From NCBI GenBank assembly GCA_009760855.2, contig WPIO01000111.1, positions 1 to 64,000 on the forward strand: a DNA stretch of 64,000 nucleotides, read 5' to 3'. Under the pieces are notes generated by a model. It saw only the letters and a list, made by a program, of their open reading frames with translations, made no database searches and had not been told where the DNA came from. This document shows, one piece after another, positions 38,601-51,510 of this stretch (position 1 is its first letter; every line of letters begins with the position of its first letter). The stretch is from Cristatella mucedo (Eukaryota > Bryozoa > Phylactolaemata > Cristatellidae). Made by a program: the position numbers and the translations under genes.

Positions 38601-38790
38601 CTGTTAGGTAAAAGTAAAAAAATGTTACAAACAGAGCTAGGATGCCATTTAGATTGCCGCGGACGAGATATTAAGAGAATTAGTAAAATGTGGTCGTGGC
38701 AATATTCACGACATACAAGCCTAGCTGCAAAGTTGTGCAACAGCAGCAAGAGTCGGTTTGCATATGAAGAAAGAATAGCGACTAGAAATT
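38600..38790 (-). mobile_element. Diverged LINE family A fragment
   Basis: The minus frame reads L-L-L-L-H-N-F-A-A-R-L-V-C-R-E, the post-RT segment of family A, followed by degraded sequence. Confidence 0.6.
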
Positions 38791-39205
38791 CACATAGACG
38801 TCTCACCACCCTGCTCTTTTTCTCTCTACTTCATTACTCTTATCATTATTATTATCATTGAATGCCAATTTAACTTCTTCCAATGATGAAACACATTGGT
38901 CCTCTAGAACCCTTGCAGGCAGTTCTTCTTATGAGGTGAATAAAAATGTTGCTGCCCATCCTAACAAATTGTGTATACTTGTCCCTGGTTAAAAAGGAAC
39001 TCTCAGGTCCTCTTAAAACGGCCGTCCGTAGTTAGGGCCTCTGATATAAAAAAAAGCCGACCCTGGATCATCAGAATTTCAGTATCACGTCGTCTAGTCT
39101 TCCTTCTGACACTCTTACCCCCTATGCAACTAAATGAGCACATCCGCTTTTTAATTCTTTCGAACTAGTTCAAATACAGATTCAATATAAAAGTCAATAT
39201 GAGCT
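38791..39205. other. Host DNA, no gene seen
   Basis: No recognisable gene or repeat. Confidence 0.4.
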
Positions 39206-39265
39206 TATGAAACAGCCTCATTAATATAGTGGATAAAGAGCCTTTGAGGTTATCATTCGGCTGAA
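39206..39265 (-). mobile_element. SINE family 1 body fragment
   Basis: ACAGCCTCATTAATATAG and AAGAGCCTTTGAGGTTATCA match the 3' body of the complete copies. The tRNA-like head is missing. Confidence 0.5.
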
Positions 39266-39559
39266 AGATAACCACTGCCTAGATACTACTCTGCTTCGGA
39301 TACCTGATCTTTTAAGCATAGCTGAAAAAGTTAGGGCCTCTATGCGGTTTCCGCAAGATGACTAAGCAGAATTTGGAATTATGGAATCCATGTTCTTTCT
39401 GGAAAGCCCCTTTACGTTCCTAGCTGCTCTTGGCCAGTACTGACTAAGCTTAGGTTCCATCTCAGTGAGTCAAGTCAGAGTGTATATTTGAATGATTGTA
39501 TGTAATCTGGAGGAGCTTTAAAGTATAGGATGCCTAGATTTTCGGTCTCACACCAAGTA

Positions 39560-39561
<2 letters not shown>
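39266..39561. other. Host DNA, no gene seen
   Basis: No recognisable gene or repeat. Confidence 0.4.
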
Positions 39562-39593
<32 letters not shown>

Positions 39594-39649
39594 GTATACA
39601 TTTATATATATATATCTAGTATACATATATATATATATATATAGTATAC

Positions 39650-39680
<31 letters not shown>

Positions 39681-39701
39681 CACACTTATATATATATATG
39701 C

Positions 39702-39755
<54 letters not shown>

Positions 39756-39794
39756 GTATATATATGTGTGCATATATATATATATATATATACA

Positions 39795-39832
<38 letters not shown>

Positions 39833-39850
39833 TATGTACACGTACACACT
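39562..39850. repeat. (CT)n-(TA)n complex microsatellite
   Basis: A CT run, then alternating TA runs broken by GCACAC and GTATAC motifs. The Tyr/Ile open frames on both strands are artefacts of this repeat. Confidence 0.95.
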
Positions 39851-40160
39851 CATACAAAAAAGTATTTGGATGAGTTACCATCTTTTCTAAGCTCCCGACT
39901 AGACTGGAGCTGGGATGCTGGTTCTGTCTGTTAATTTACGCCTAGCTATGAATTGCCATGATATTTTGGCAACATATGGACAATATGACAAAAATAAGCC
40001 AAAAACCTATAAAATCCTTTGGAAACGGCTGTTTTGGTCAGAATAGAGCCTCAAGAAAAGACCCTTTCATCAGCTCATACTGGAGCCCGGAGGCTGTGCA
40101 CGAGCCGGAACTGTACCGATAACCCATCGAGGAGTACTTATTCCGCCTTGAAAAGACCAC
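39851..40160. other. Host DNA, no gene seen
   Basis: No recognisable gene or repeat. Confidence 0.4.
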
Positions 40161-40164
40161 CAGA

Positions 40165-40375
40165 CATGCCAAAGGTAGCCGAATTGTCGAGCTCCATGAA
40201 GGTTAAAATCATGGAGCTATACGAGGCTGGAAAATCGCACGGTCAAAGTTCTGCTATCTTATCAAATCAGAGGAGTATGGTTTTGTACAACGAGAAGCTG
40301 ACAGAGAAGACCGAGAGGCCTAAAAATGCGACACGGTTGAGGCGGCCCCCGATGCTACCACTTGACGGGTAAAAA
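40165..40375 (+). pseudogene. Tc1/mariner-like transposase, N-terminal fragment
   Basis: The frame from ATG 40166 reads M-P-K-V-A-E-L-S-S, then K-V-K-I-M-E-L-Y-E-A-G-K-S, the first helix-turn-helix of Tc1-like transposases, and a Pro/Arg-rich linker before it stops. The catalytic domain is not found downstream. Confidence 0.65.
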
Positions 40376-40679
40376 CCATCCTGGATTTTGAGGCATTAAA
40401 GGACCATTATGCTTCAGTGAAAGCTCATGCACAGTCTGCATGCATAGGCTGGAAAGCCAGTTAGCGGGTACATTGTCAGAAGGCGATTTGATGACCCTGG
40501 TCTGCATTCTCAAGTTTAAAGGAGAAAACTGCTTCAGTCGGCAAAGAGTATGATACGTTTTTACAGTGGATAAGGCTCAAATCCACTGGAATCCTGACGA
40601 TTGGGTTGATTAAATGGCGTGAATAAAGCAAATTCACTCTATTTGTTAACAACAAAGGAAGGCTTTACGACCGTCCGCA
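40376..40679. other. Host DNA, no clear gene
   Basis: May contain degraded Tc1-like sequence, but no motif could be confirmed. Confidence 0.35.
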
Positions 40680-40965
40680 GCCGAAGGCATCCGACAACTA
40701 CTCTCCTGCTGCCGTCTATGGCTCATCCTTTTTAGCGGTCCTGAGCTTCTACTTTCAGCTACTCACTACTCCAACTGCTCTCCTGACCCTGCATGCTTCT
40801 TACTTTTTCTTTGTTGCGTGAGATGAAGTCTGTGTGCTATCGAATGCGTACCGAAAGCCGCTTAGGCTGTGAGTGCGCTATAGAAAATTCTCCTACCTAA
40901 CACCCACATAGTCTTTATGGCTTCGTGGAGTTACAGACGGAGTTACATTACATTACTCAGCCACT
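40680..40965 (+). mobile_element. LINE family B, 3' end
   Basis: GCGTACCGAAAGCCGCTTAG, GCTGTGAGTGCGC and CACCCACATAG match the family B tail; the copy ends in ATTACATT repeats. Confidence 0.75.
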
Positions 40966-42435
40966 AGCCTGTGGCTAACTATTTGCAATGCACCAGCACA
41001 AGCAAAAAACTCACGGCTCGAAGTCTAGAATAGGACTGACTAGTTTGAAGCTTAGAGCACGACAGACAAATAATTAAACAATTAATATCTGGTTCCTATA
41101 ATAATAATAAGTAATATTAAAGAATTAGTATAATATCTTAAGTTTCCATATGCTGCCTGCTATAGTATTTCAATGCTTCATATCCAAAAGTACCGATCAG
41201 CAGCCGGCTCTGTTGCAGAAACTCGGACCGGCTAGACGGAGGGTCCAGAAGTCCGCTCGTGCGACTGAATCGGGGGGGGGGGTGGGGGCACAGCGACAAG
41301 CAATCAGATCTCCATATCCTGATTGAACAGTTGATTTCATGCTACGGTAAAAAACAATCTTTTTTAGACAACTGTTAGATTGTGCATCGTCTTCTGGCTG
41401 GGCCATGTGGGTTTCTTTGGCATGGAATTTCAACAGATATAAACTTACTTCTATGACAGATCGTCCAGAGGCAAACGTACTTGATGTAAAGTGATAGCCT
41501 GAAGTGAAAATTTTCAGCATGAAGGTAAAGTCTTAGGACTGGGCAGGTGATTGAACTGGGATTCTGAAAGTAGGTGAGGGGGAAAGCTGGGAGTGAAGGC
41601 TTAGCAGTAATTTGGACACGGTCTCGGGGCGCCTGAAGATTTCACTTGTTTTGAGAAGCATCTGATTCATGTGTTGGGATCATCTAACCATATCGTTCTC
41701 ATATTTGATGCGCTCAAAAACTTTGGTTTTGCTGAAAACATTTACGTCGGTGAAAAACACCGGCCATGGTCGGTAAAACGTAAGCAATACTGCATCTTCG
41801 CCACTCGCCCCTCGATCCCAGGTGACGTTTGCTCCCACAACGTAAGCACGTAAATGCGCAGCACTGGAAGCTAGCTCTTATTGAAGCTCCGCAAAAATTC
41901 TTAATAACTTTTAGCACTTTTACTCTTGCGATTTAATTTGAGGAAGGCTAGGCAACTGGTAAGTTTTTGGAGGTGCTTAGAGCTGTGGGTGACGTAGAAA
42001 GGCTGCGACCTGCTTGCAATGGGGAACAGATAATTGGCGGCTGCAGAATTCGAACCAGTGACCTCCTTAGGACCATGAGCATAGGTTGAATGTAGGCATA
42101 GACCTGACTTAGGCCCAATAACTTGTCAGCGCATTTCACCAGGCTCCTATAAGCTCAGCTTTAGGCTTCTACGCAAGAGCTTACAGACGTTCGTCCTTAG
42201 GCAACCAGGCTGCCCATCAGATCAGTGCAGTAAAACTATACTCACTTCCCTATCTCACTCAAATAAAGAAAAGGCGAGAAGTGTAGTTGAGTCGCGATGG
42301 TAGTTGAGGAAGTAAAAAGCATGGAAGTAATTTCTCATGATGGCTGGAAAGGTTGTACAACAGTTGGCCAACGGAGAGTAGACATCGTCGCATACGAATT
42401 GTGGAAGTGAGTTAGGCAGACTTTGACCTTCAGTG
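40966..42435. other. Host DNA, no gene seen
   Basis: A short tRNA B-box-like stretch (GGTTCGAATTC, minus strand, about 42045) may be a further SINE. A G run lies at 41270-41287. Nothing else is recognisable. Confidence 0.4.
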
Positions 42436-42439
42436 CAAA

Positions 42440-42590
42440 AATCTTACAGAGACACGGTTCATTTGCAGAGCACCTTAAAAGATCTAAGTCTCTATCCAGA
42501 CGCTTTGCATACATAGCTGGGCTCGAGCCCACGTCCTCGAGGCAAGCATCTTACCAGTGGGCAAAACCAGAGTTTCTGCCATCAAGAGTC
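42440..42590 (-). mobile_element. tRNA-derived SINE family 2, copy 3
   Basis: GAGCACCTTAAAAGATCTAA, CAGACGCTTTGCATAC and the B-box complement GGGCTCGAGCCC appear in the same order as the other family 2 copies. Confidence 0.65.
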
Positions 42591-42945
42591 TTCAAGCGTA
42601 TGAATAGAGAAGCTAATCAATGGTCAATAGTGGACCTGGGGGAATGAGGAAACTGAAACTAGTGTAGCAGTTCAGCTAGGGAAGGAGAATATCAAAACTA
42701 GGCGGCCCTTGTGGGTTGAAATAAGAATTTGGCTCTGCAGCTGCTGATTAACTGAGAGTCATCGAAGCTCTTTCAGTAGAAGTTTCACATGGCTGAGCTT
42801 ATGGGAGCTTTTGAGTAGCCGCAATATTCATCGCCAGATGCAGAGGCGTAAAAGCTTGTTTTGGTGGCCTTAGTACAGCAGAATTGTAGCCATCCAGCTA
42901 AGACCTAATCAAAAAGCTAATTAGATCTTAGCATTTATTACCGCG
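42591..42945. other. Host DNA, no gene seen
   Basis: No recognisable gene or repeat. Confidence 0.4.
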
Positions 42946-43027
42946 ATAGGCAGACGTCGAACGAGATGGCTACCTGCGAAAGAAGCATAGGCAGACGTCG
43001 AACGAGATGGCTACCTGCGAAAGAAGC
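42946..43027. repeat. Perfect 41-base tandem duplication
   Basis: ATAGGCAGACGTCGAACGAG begins at 42946 and again at 42987; the two units are identical. Confidence 0.95.
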
Positions 43028-43640
43028 ATCATAGTAAATATTTCCAACTTCAAGCCGTTATCAAAGAGGCCACATACTTTCCAGAGCGGAGTGACTATTG
43101 CACTCTAGCAATACCAATTGGAAGCGACAAGTCACACGGTCTAACCACATTCTTAGGGTGCCCCATGAATTATAAATCCTGTGGATCTGAGTGTCACGTT
43201 TCTGAGAAGCTTTGTATAAATGAGAAACAGCAAAGAGCTGCCGAGGGCCCCCTTGAAAATCCTCAGGTGACTGGTTGGTTGGATAAAACATGACCACCAC
43301 GAGACACGACTTGAACTGTTCGGAAAAGGACGATTAGAACCAGGCCGGAGCATCATCAGTTAGACCTACGTTTGGTTCGCAATTGCCCAAATAGGATTAA
43401 TATGTCGATCAGCAGTGTCAAGCGCATCTGATAAATTAAGTAGGACCGGGCCATATCATCGTAGCTACTGTACATGCTGCTGGTCACACGGAGGACATAA
43501 GTTTCAGTAGATTGGTGACTCTTGAATGTTGGACTAAAATATGTCTGACAATTAATTATTGTCAATGTGTCCCACGATTAGCTTTTAGAAACATTCTTGT
43601 TGGTAATCTATGATAGAAAAGAAAGAAGAGATACCAAGAA
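43028..43640. other. Host DNA, no gene seen
   Basis: No recognisable gene or repeat. Confidence 0.4.
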
Positions 43641-43822
43641 ATATTGATATCCAACCCTCAAATCTAACACAGGCTTCTTATCTGACCACTGAATCCAACC
43701 CGGGGTTTTTATCTGACCCTTATTCCAACCCAGACTTTTTACCTGACCCTTATTCCAACCCAGACTTTTTACCTGACCCTTATTCCAACCCATAATATTT
43801 TATCAAACCCGTGAATCCAACG
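43641..43822. repeat. 30-base minisatellite
   Basis: Units of the form TTTTTACCTGACCC-TTATTCCAAC-CCAGAC; two are identical, with three or more diverged flanking units. On the minus strand one frame reads repeated G-W-N-K-G-Q-V-K-S-L, but it has no other gene features. Confidence 0.9.
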
Positions 43823-44980
43823 CAGAGTTTCCACGTATTGATCAAACTACGGCTGATTTCAGTGGCTTTGAAAACACCCCTTAATACAAAAAAGGTTCAA
43901 AAGACTGAAATGAGGCTCAAATAAGTTTGCCCGCCAGTGAAGATAAAATAAGGGATGCTATAAGATCTTCAGATTGTGATTTCTTGTTTCTGAACCTAAT
44001 CATGGCAACCTATTCGTATACAGACGCAGTTTAAAATCTTTTAATGGCCACGTATTGCGACTCTATGCTTCCGTTAGTCAAAGGTAGGGAGGCAGGAGTA
44101 TGAGCCATTATTTTATTTCCAACCAAGAATGTCGAACATTGTTGACTGGTAATGTAATTATAATGCCCTTTTATCGAACCAGCAGAGAACCAGATCTCTA
44201 TGGAAGTGCTTTACAACTCATCGCAAGAGAAGTAATGACCCGTATAAGTATAAGTACGATAACTTGCACGTCATCGGGCTTATAGGAGCAATGCAAGAGC
44301 ACACAAGTATCGTGATTAGGCAAGTGCATCAAATTCCACTAGGAAACGTTCAGGGTAAACAGTTATCAAGACTCGTGGTCACTAACGCTCACTGGAGCAC
44401 GTGCAGGTGAGCCAAGTAAAACATCCAAGAAAAACAAGATAAGTCAATGAGCGATCATGAACACCTGAGCGAAGCAGATGTGCAAGTTTGGCTGACAGTC
44501 AAATGATGCTATGTTCTTATGGTTTGCTGACGGTCAGTGGCTTTATTAGTTTGTAGTTTATATAGGGTTGCGGGTTAATGATTCGATGTTTTATGGGGAT
44601 GAGTCTCAGCTTGAAGAGAAGGGAAGTGAGAACGAGGGCTCAAGAGAGGACGGCCCTTAGCTGGCGTACTGCCAGCCCAAATATGCAGCTGTTCTGGGCG
44701 GACAAGAAGGTGCTTCTACTCCGTCGCTTGCTTGCTGTAGGAGCGTCAAAGTACAGGAGCAAAGTCAACGATGGTCGATAGTAGATGCCAGAAACGAGTT
44801 TTACCCTTTTCGAGCATTCTAACTGAAGACCCGATCACAGGATTTCAACTCCTACTAAGTTGAACGAGACGACCGGGTTCCGAGGAAAGAGAGGAGAGAG
44901 GTCGCTCTAGAAAAGCGTGGAGATCTGATGGTCGGCTCGAGCGGAAGTGACTGAACGCATCAAGCGCGAACAGCGAGTCC
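43823..44980. other. Host DNA, no gene seen
   Basis: No recognisable gene or repeat. Confidence 0.4.
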
Positions 44981-44984
44981 AAAA

Positions 44985-45600
44985 GTCAGCTTCTAGGCTT
45001 GTCTATCGTGTTCCACGTCCCACCACTTCTTGCCGACCTGCACTGGCTCCCAATCAAGCAGCGCATCGACTTCAAGGTTCTGTCACTCACTTTTAGGTGC
45101 CTTCATTCTTTGGCTCTTTTCTACTAATCAGATCTAGTCCCCTACCATGCTAAGCGCCATACCACTCACTTTTTTTGTAATCTAATGGTTTACCCACGCC
45201 TTAAATCCTTTAGAGGCCGTAACTTTAGTTCGGGTGCTTCCAAAGCCTCGAGCTCACATTCGACCTACATCACAACATCCCTAATTTGATGGCATTGTAG
45301 AAGAAACTAGAAACGCATCCATTTTTTATTGCATTTACTGGTTCAGAGTGATTCGTCCTTTATGTGCTAATGGGTGCTGACTTTGTGCACGCTGCCACTA
45401 AATGTACCGTTTGCTTGCTGAATTTGTGCATGCCACCTCTACCCATGCTATGGTTGTTATCATTGAGCATGCTACCACTAAACATTCAATCATGCTTTCT
45501 TTTTTGCACACGTAAAGTGCCTAGAAAGGAGTTCTCTGTTGCCGCTATAATGAATGCATTATTTTTATTATCGTCATTATTACTATTACTATTATAAGTC
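44985..45600 (+). mobile_element. LINE family A, 3' 0.6 kb
   Basis: CTTGCCGACCTGCACTGGCT, CATCGACTTCAAGGTTCTGT and CACTCACTTTTAGGTGCC code the post-RT region. The copy ends with the tail GTGCCTAGAAAGGAGTTCTC and ATT repeats. Confidence 0.8.
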
Positions 45601-46369
45601 TTGGAATCAAGTTTTGAATAGCCCCGATGAGTTGAGTTTTATGAGCACTGCGATGTATATTTAATTCCGTGGGAACGAGACTATTGTATAGCAGAAGACT
45701 AATAGAATGAGTAAGCTGAGCAGTCATCTATCCGAGCAACTGTCTGCCCTTCGGTGAGTCACATGGCTGACCTTGAGCTGCAGTAAGTGAGTCTGTCAAC
45801 GATCACCTGCCGCATCAGCCTTAATATACGGAAGATTGACTGAGCATTTCTCATATGGTGGCGCTGTTTTTGCAGCAGCCTGTAGGATGTCGAGCGCTGC
45901 TTCGCCACCTATCAGGTCTCAACAAATTGAGGGCCTGTATGACACTATCTGCACTAGTGAAGTTCGCAAGGAAGTAGCGGTAGTTACTGCATGTAACCGC
46001 AACGGAAGTCAAGAATGTCCCTGTACATGGGCTTGACAGGTGAACGATTTCAAGTTTATGTTAAGTTACTATCTTCGTCTGCAGCGCCACGGAGCAAAAA
46101 TGACTCAGCGCCTGTTACGCTGGAGAGTTTTCAAATAGTTTTAAATTTTAAAGTACGTAGTTTAGCCTTTGATTAATTTCATTACGCTCATGTGTCACAC
46201 ATAGTATCGCAATTTGTTTTCTATATTTTCCGTATTGACTGAAGCTTTGGCTTACGAGGTCCTAGGTTGGAGGACTCGCAGAGTCCGCAATTCTCACGCA
46301 ATTAAATCTACTCTGTTGCGCTTTTAAATTGAGCAAAAATGTAAAGGACGTACTTTGACCCACGTGACC
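45601..46369. other. Host DNA, no gene seen
   Basis: No recognisable gene or repeat. Confidence 0.4.
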
Positions 46370-46725
46370 TGCCATGGCTTGGCTCCTTCTTACCTAGCTG
46401 ACCTGCCTCTTTAGTTTCAGCCTCTTCTCGCCCTCAATTCTTCCGCAACGACATCTACTCACCTGCAGCCGACTGTGGCAGCACGTCTTTTCCAGACGTT
46501 CTATGATGCTACTTCTATCCTACTCAGCGTCACGACTGCCGTCGTGATCCTGCTGTGCTTTTTGCTTTCCATTGTGCGTGCGATTAATTCCATTGGCTAC
46601 TGTCTGCGTACAAACAGCCGCTTAGGTTTTGAGTGCACTTTAGAGAACTCGCCAGCGTCAAAACCGCTAAGTCTTTCCGGCTATTAGTGCTTACAGAATG
46701 AGATAACTTACATAAAATTGCATAT
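46370..46725 (+). mobile_element. LINE family B, 3' end, diverged
   Basis: CATGGCTTGGCTCCTTCTTA (M-A-W-L-L-type post-RT region), ACAGCCGCTTAGGTTTTGAG and the tail organisation match family B with many changes. Confidence 0.65.
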
Positions 46726-48500
46726 CTTTCTGTCTATCAATGTATATCTTCTCATGTTTATGTAAAACTTCTAAAATCCTCTACCAAAAGCCCGGTATAA
46801 TTCAATAAGCATTAGCACTGTGCATGCCTTCGAGACGTGCCGCGGGCGCCACTGAGCCCTTTGCAGCACTTTTTTGGTGCGGTGTTCCACACTACACATT
46901 TTAAGATAATAAATGCAGGCCTACAGACTCAGCAGCCACATTTCTACTGCAGTAGAAGAGGCTTGGTGACTTTCCTCCAGAAAGCGAAATGCTACTACCT
47001 GCTTCAGAACTCGAACACGCGACCTGGGTTGTAAAGAGCAAGCAACTTACCGCAAAGCAGAGACTCGCTGGTGCAGGTGAAAACAGCCCTGCCTTCATTA
47101 AAGCCGCGTATATATATATTGTCCCAGGCCAGAGCATACTCCGGGGGATAAGGTCTCTTGAGCTAAACTATACACGGCGGTTTATAATGGACTGGGCCAG
47201 ATTACATCTCTTCAGGCCGCATTACCATTAAACCGAAACACGATACCAAGAGCGAAACCTTTTAGTTACAATTAAAAGTCTCGATTAAAATTAATTTTTC
47301 AAATGTTAATCATCCCTAGAGAGAATATGCAATGACTACCGCCAATATATAACAAATAACTTCCGACGATATTTAAAAAGCATATCATTAATTTAGATTT
47401 TATGAATTACAGCAATTTTTAGAAGCATTCGAAGCAAGTGAACTTGCAGTGAAGTCAAATACGCAAGCAATTTAATTTAAATGTTTTCGGATGTTAGGAA
47501 ATCGTAAGATGACATTGTTCTAAAAGGTAAGTTAAGACTTACGGAAGTTACCTCTTAACTTTATGTGTATATCTCAACACTATTGATATATGTGTGGGCA
47601 TAATTTGACCTAGAGAGTATGATTTAGGAGCAAATTAAATTGGCGCGCACCTTTATATATTGGGTGCAATCCAGCATTGGCCGTTTTGACTCAGGTATAC
47701 TCTGGCCTGAGGGTATACTAAGGCTCGTTACACTGGGTGCTTGCTTGATTGGTCGGCTCTTTACATATGTGCGGCAAAGAAAAAACAGAGACGCTAATTT
47801 AAATGTCGACTGTCGCGTCAACCCTCAAGTTATCTATATAAAATGATTCCCGCATGGTATATTTTTCGAAGATAATCCTGAAAACAAAACAATCATTAGA
47901 TTGTGAACACTACAGTTAATGTATTGCCACATTAGCAATCCTATTCTAACAGTTTCATAAGTGACACAATATATCTTACGCTAACAATTATAAGACTTAC
48001 ATATGATTAACGTGCTGATGCTTACACACGTTGCAGTGAATAATACCATTCATTTCAGACGACAGTGGGCTCCCCATATGCTTTGATCCCTCCCAGCCTT
48101 CCAACTCGTCAAACTCTCTTTACTCCTTCGTCACATGCGTCTTAGAAATTCGAATTTAGAAATCAGACCAGCCATTAATTTCTCGAATTGAGTAATTATA
48201 AACGAACTTGCTGGCTAAGAAGAAATTAGGTACAACTCATAAATTGTAAAATATAAATCTTGAAATAGGTTGGCATATCTCAATTAACATAGGCTAAAAA
48301 TCAGAAAGTCCTGTTTGAAAGTGACCTTTCGCTAGATGACTAGGTCTGCCTATGTTTACCTACTTAATACTGGAAGCATTGAGGCCTCCTGAGACAGAAA
48401 TGTCATTACCAAGTAAATCTTTGTATTAGCGACATCCTATCGCGATTGCTGTTACTCACCACTGCGATCAGTACAATAAGGCTCCTGCAACTGGTGCAGA
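46726..48500. other. Host DNA, no gene seen
   Basis: A tRNA-like B-box complement may be present near 47010; nothing else is recognisable over 1.7 kb. Confidence 0.4.
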
Positions 48501-48504
48501 ACTA

Positions 48505-49095
48505 ATAATAATAGTACATTTGATATAGCACCTTCAGAGAACTCAACTCTTTCTAGGTACTCTAAATTTACTGCAAAGGATGAACGATCGAATGGTAGCA
48601 TACTCAATAAGCAACAAGAGTAGCATAATTAGAGGTGACATGAACAGTGTCAGTATGCATTTATGTTTAGTGGCAGCATGCAGTGTCAGTATGCATTGGT
48701 GGGTAAAAGACCAATCACAGTGACCCATTTTTTACAATAAATAAGTGAGTTTTTAGTTTCTTTTTAAATGTGTTCAAGTCAGGAGATGTCGTGCCAAAAG
48801 GCGGTAGTGAGTTCTAGTCTTTGTGGGCATACGAATTGGAGGCACGGTCTCCAAACGTTTTGAGGCTCGCACGAGGTATAGGTAAACATTTAGATTCCTA
48901 AAGCGAGAGTTACGATGCTTAGCCTTGCTGGGGAATATATTCTATAGGTAGGCTGAAGCCAAAGAATAAAGATACCATAAAGAAAATGAGAAAACCTTGA
49001 AGTTTATGCACTGCTTGACTTGGAGCTAGTGCAGATCGGTGAGAAGTGGTGTGATGTGGCAACTATGACGCTCAAGACAGAAAAGCCTACTCCCC
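48505..49095 (-). mobile_element. LINE family A, 3' 0.6 kb
   Basis: Begins with AATAATAATAG, TATAGCACCTTCAGAGAAC and the CTGCAAAGG end, then follows the family A 3' region to about 49095 (GAAGTGGTGTGATGTGGCAA). Confidence 0.8.
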
Positions 49096-49549
49096 ATGCC
49101 AGAGAGCGGCCTTCAGCGACTCCGAGCGTGGTGTGGAGCCCGACCTGATTTCTCCGCGATACCTTCGGGTATTCCGCTGCTACCTTTGCTGTGACTATTT
49201 ATGAGGTGCCTCGGATATACTACACGAAACACGACTAGCTTAGCAACAGGTACGACGTCGGCATTAGTCGATTCCTACCGGAAGGCCTTCTTCGGCAGGT
49301 TAGCAAGAACCTCACTGCATCCTGCATTCGCCCTGTCAACAGTTCGGCTATCAAACCCACGACCTTTAAGCTGAAAGCGCTGAATAGCACTCGTTGGGGT
49401 GGTAGCTCACTTTCCTAGCCTCAGCGTGTTGCGAAACGACAACCGACGACCTTTATCAAGGTTCAATTCAAATTCGAATGGGCTGCGTCTGCCGGGCAGC
49501 CTACATGCCGCCTTGAATGCAAGCCACATAATCGGCATCGCATAATTGT
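49096..49549. other. Host DNA, no gene seen
   Basis: No recognisable gene or repeat. Confidence 0.4.
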
Positions 49550-51510
49550 TGAACAGCCTCTTAAATTCCGCCTACTCAGTGTCCGCTCGCTTAAAATAAA
49601 AGGGTCACTTATCCGCGATCAGGCTGTCTAGGGAAAGCTAGATGTATTTCTGCTTACCTAAACTTGATGACGCCGTGTACACGTAGCGGTTTATCTGAGA
49701 CCATCCCACCAGGTTCTCACTCATTCATTCCATGCGTTCTGACGAGGCTGGTCGTGGGGTTTCAATTGTTGTTCGTGAATTGTTTGGCTATGAGATGTGC
49801 AATTTTCGCATTTGCCGTCGTTGGAATCAGTTGCAATCAGGTCCTCATCAAAGACAGTGCCTCTCACTTTTGTAATATACTGACCTGCTTCTGGCTGTCT
49901 AAACAAGAAGATAAACTTAGCCCTACCACGACTGAGATTGTATACTCTGGGAAAAGAGATTGTACTCAAGTCCTTCAAATCCGCCCTCATTAGAATGAAA
50001 CTTCAAAACCTTGGTTAGATATCAAGGTTTTTGCAAACTATCGGCTAGTTTTACTTCTTCTTTTTTTTTTTTTTTTTTTTTTTTTTTCCAAAAATTCTTG
50101 AAAAATTGTCGGTAATTACCTATTGAAAAGAATGCACTATCAGAATAAATTGCAATCAGGGTTCAAGAGGCTGCACTCCACAGTAACTGCTCTCCTCAGT
50201 AAAACCGATGGCATCTTATGCAGCAACGACTACGGTAATGTCACGTGCCTTAGCCCTGCACGATCTATCAGCAGCCTTCAGCAACATTGACAACGATTTC
50301 CCACTTGAACGATAAAGAAAAACGGTCGGTCTGGTAAATCGTACTAATTTGATCATGTTCAATCCGTGTCGTGTGGGGGTCAGGTCTCAGCCACCAGACC
50401 AGTCTCATGTAAAGTCCCTCAAGGGTCCGTTGTCGGTCCCTTACTGTACTCCATTTTGACTCAGACACTGGGGAAAGTGATTCAGGCCCATGAAATGGGA
50501 TATCAGTTTCATTGCTGACGATACCCAGCTATGTTTGTCATTTACCTTGTAGAATTTTGATTCTGCATGTCGACAAATTTTCGGTAAGTAAACGATGATA
50601 AAACTGAACTGCCATTCATAGGAAGCCCTAAGCGTTTGGATGGATTAGAGGGGTTTGCTCTTCTAATGGGTAATGCTGTCGTGCAACCATCACCATCTGC
50701 TCGGAATTAAGGTGCTGTCTACGAAAACTGCCTACATTTTAAAAGCTTCGTTCAGAAGTCTGCTTCTACCACTAGAAATTGCTTCGGGTCCCTATCTAAA
50801 ATTAGGAACTGTCTTCTACGGCGAGTTGCAAAAAATTAACCAGCTCCTTGGTTATGTCTTGGTTAGAATAATGTAATTCACTTTTTGCTGGGTTACCAAA
50901 AAAAGCAACTATGCGACTGCAAATGGCTATGAATATGGCTGCAAGGCTAGTGTGCAACTCCCAGAGGTCTGACCACGCTTCTCCAATAATAAAAGAGCTT
51001 GGATGGCTGCTGGTTGATCAGCGGATACAGAGCAAAGCTCCTACGCTGACCTACATGGCCCGTCACGGCTTGGGTCCTCCATACCAAGATGAACTGCTGC
51101 ACCAGCTTCAGCCTCCTCGCGCCCTCAGGTCTTATATGGAAAATAAATTAACGGTTCTATTCCCCTGCTTAAAGACCGTTGGTGACTGGGACTTTAGCTC
51201 TGCAGGTCCTAGACTGTGGAACTCACTTTCACGATTCTTACGCAACGTCGACTACTCTCCTGCTGACGACTGTGGCACATCCTTTCCAGCGGTCCTGAGC
51301 TGTCCTGGTGCTACTTCCATGCTACTCACTACCTCAACTGCTCTCCTGACTCTCCTATGCTTCCCATTTTCTCTTGGTTGCATTAGATGAAGTATGTTGA
51401 CTACCGAATGCCTACCAAAAGCCGCTTAGGCTGTGAGTGTACTATACAGAACTCTCGTGCGTAACACCCACATTTTAGTGACTTTGAGGATTTACAGACG
51501 AAAATACAAA
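49550..51510 (+). mobile_element. LINE family B, long decayed copy (endonuclease to 3' tail)
   Basis: In plus-strand order: an endonuclease-like start (L-L-N-S-A-Y-S-V near 49560; F-S-L-I-H-S-M-R-S-D near 49720), a 27-base T run at 50061-50087, RT palm motifs (L-Q-S-G-F-K-R-L-H-S-T-V-T-A-L-L near 50160; L-H-D-L-S-A-A-F-S-N-I-D near 50260; Q-F-H-C, a degraded active-site strand, near 50510) and a post-RT frame open at 50911-51390. It ends with the family tail AAAGCCGCTTAGGCTGTGAG and ACAAACA repeats. Many stops and frame changes. Confidence 0.78.

Noticed and set aside
39579-39934. Tyr/Ile/Met-rich open frames on both strands
   Set aside because: They are translations of TA microsatellite.
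42000-42100. Further tRNA-like SINE head on the minus strand
   Set aside because: Only a B-box-like stretch is visible, with no second copy in the window, so it was not called as a separate element.
43608-43793. Minus-strand frame with repeated G-W-N-K-G-Q-V-K
   Set aside because: It is a translation of the 30-base minisatellite; nothing else supports a gene.
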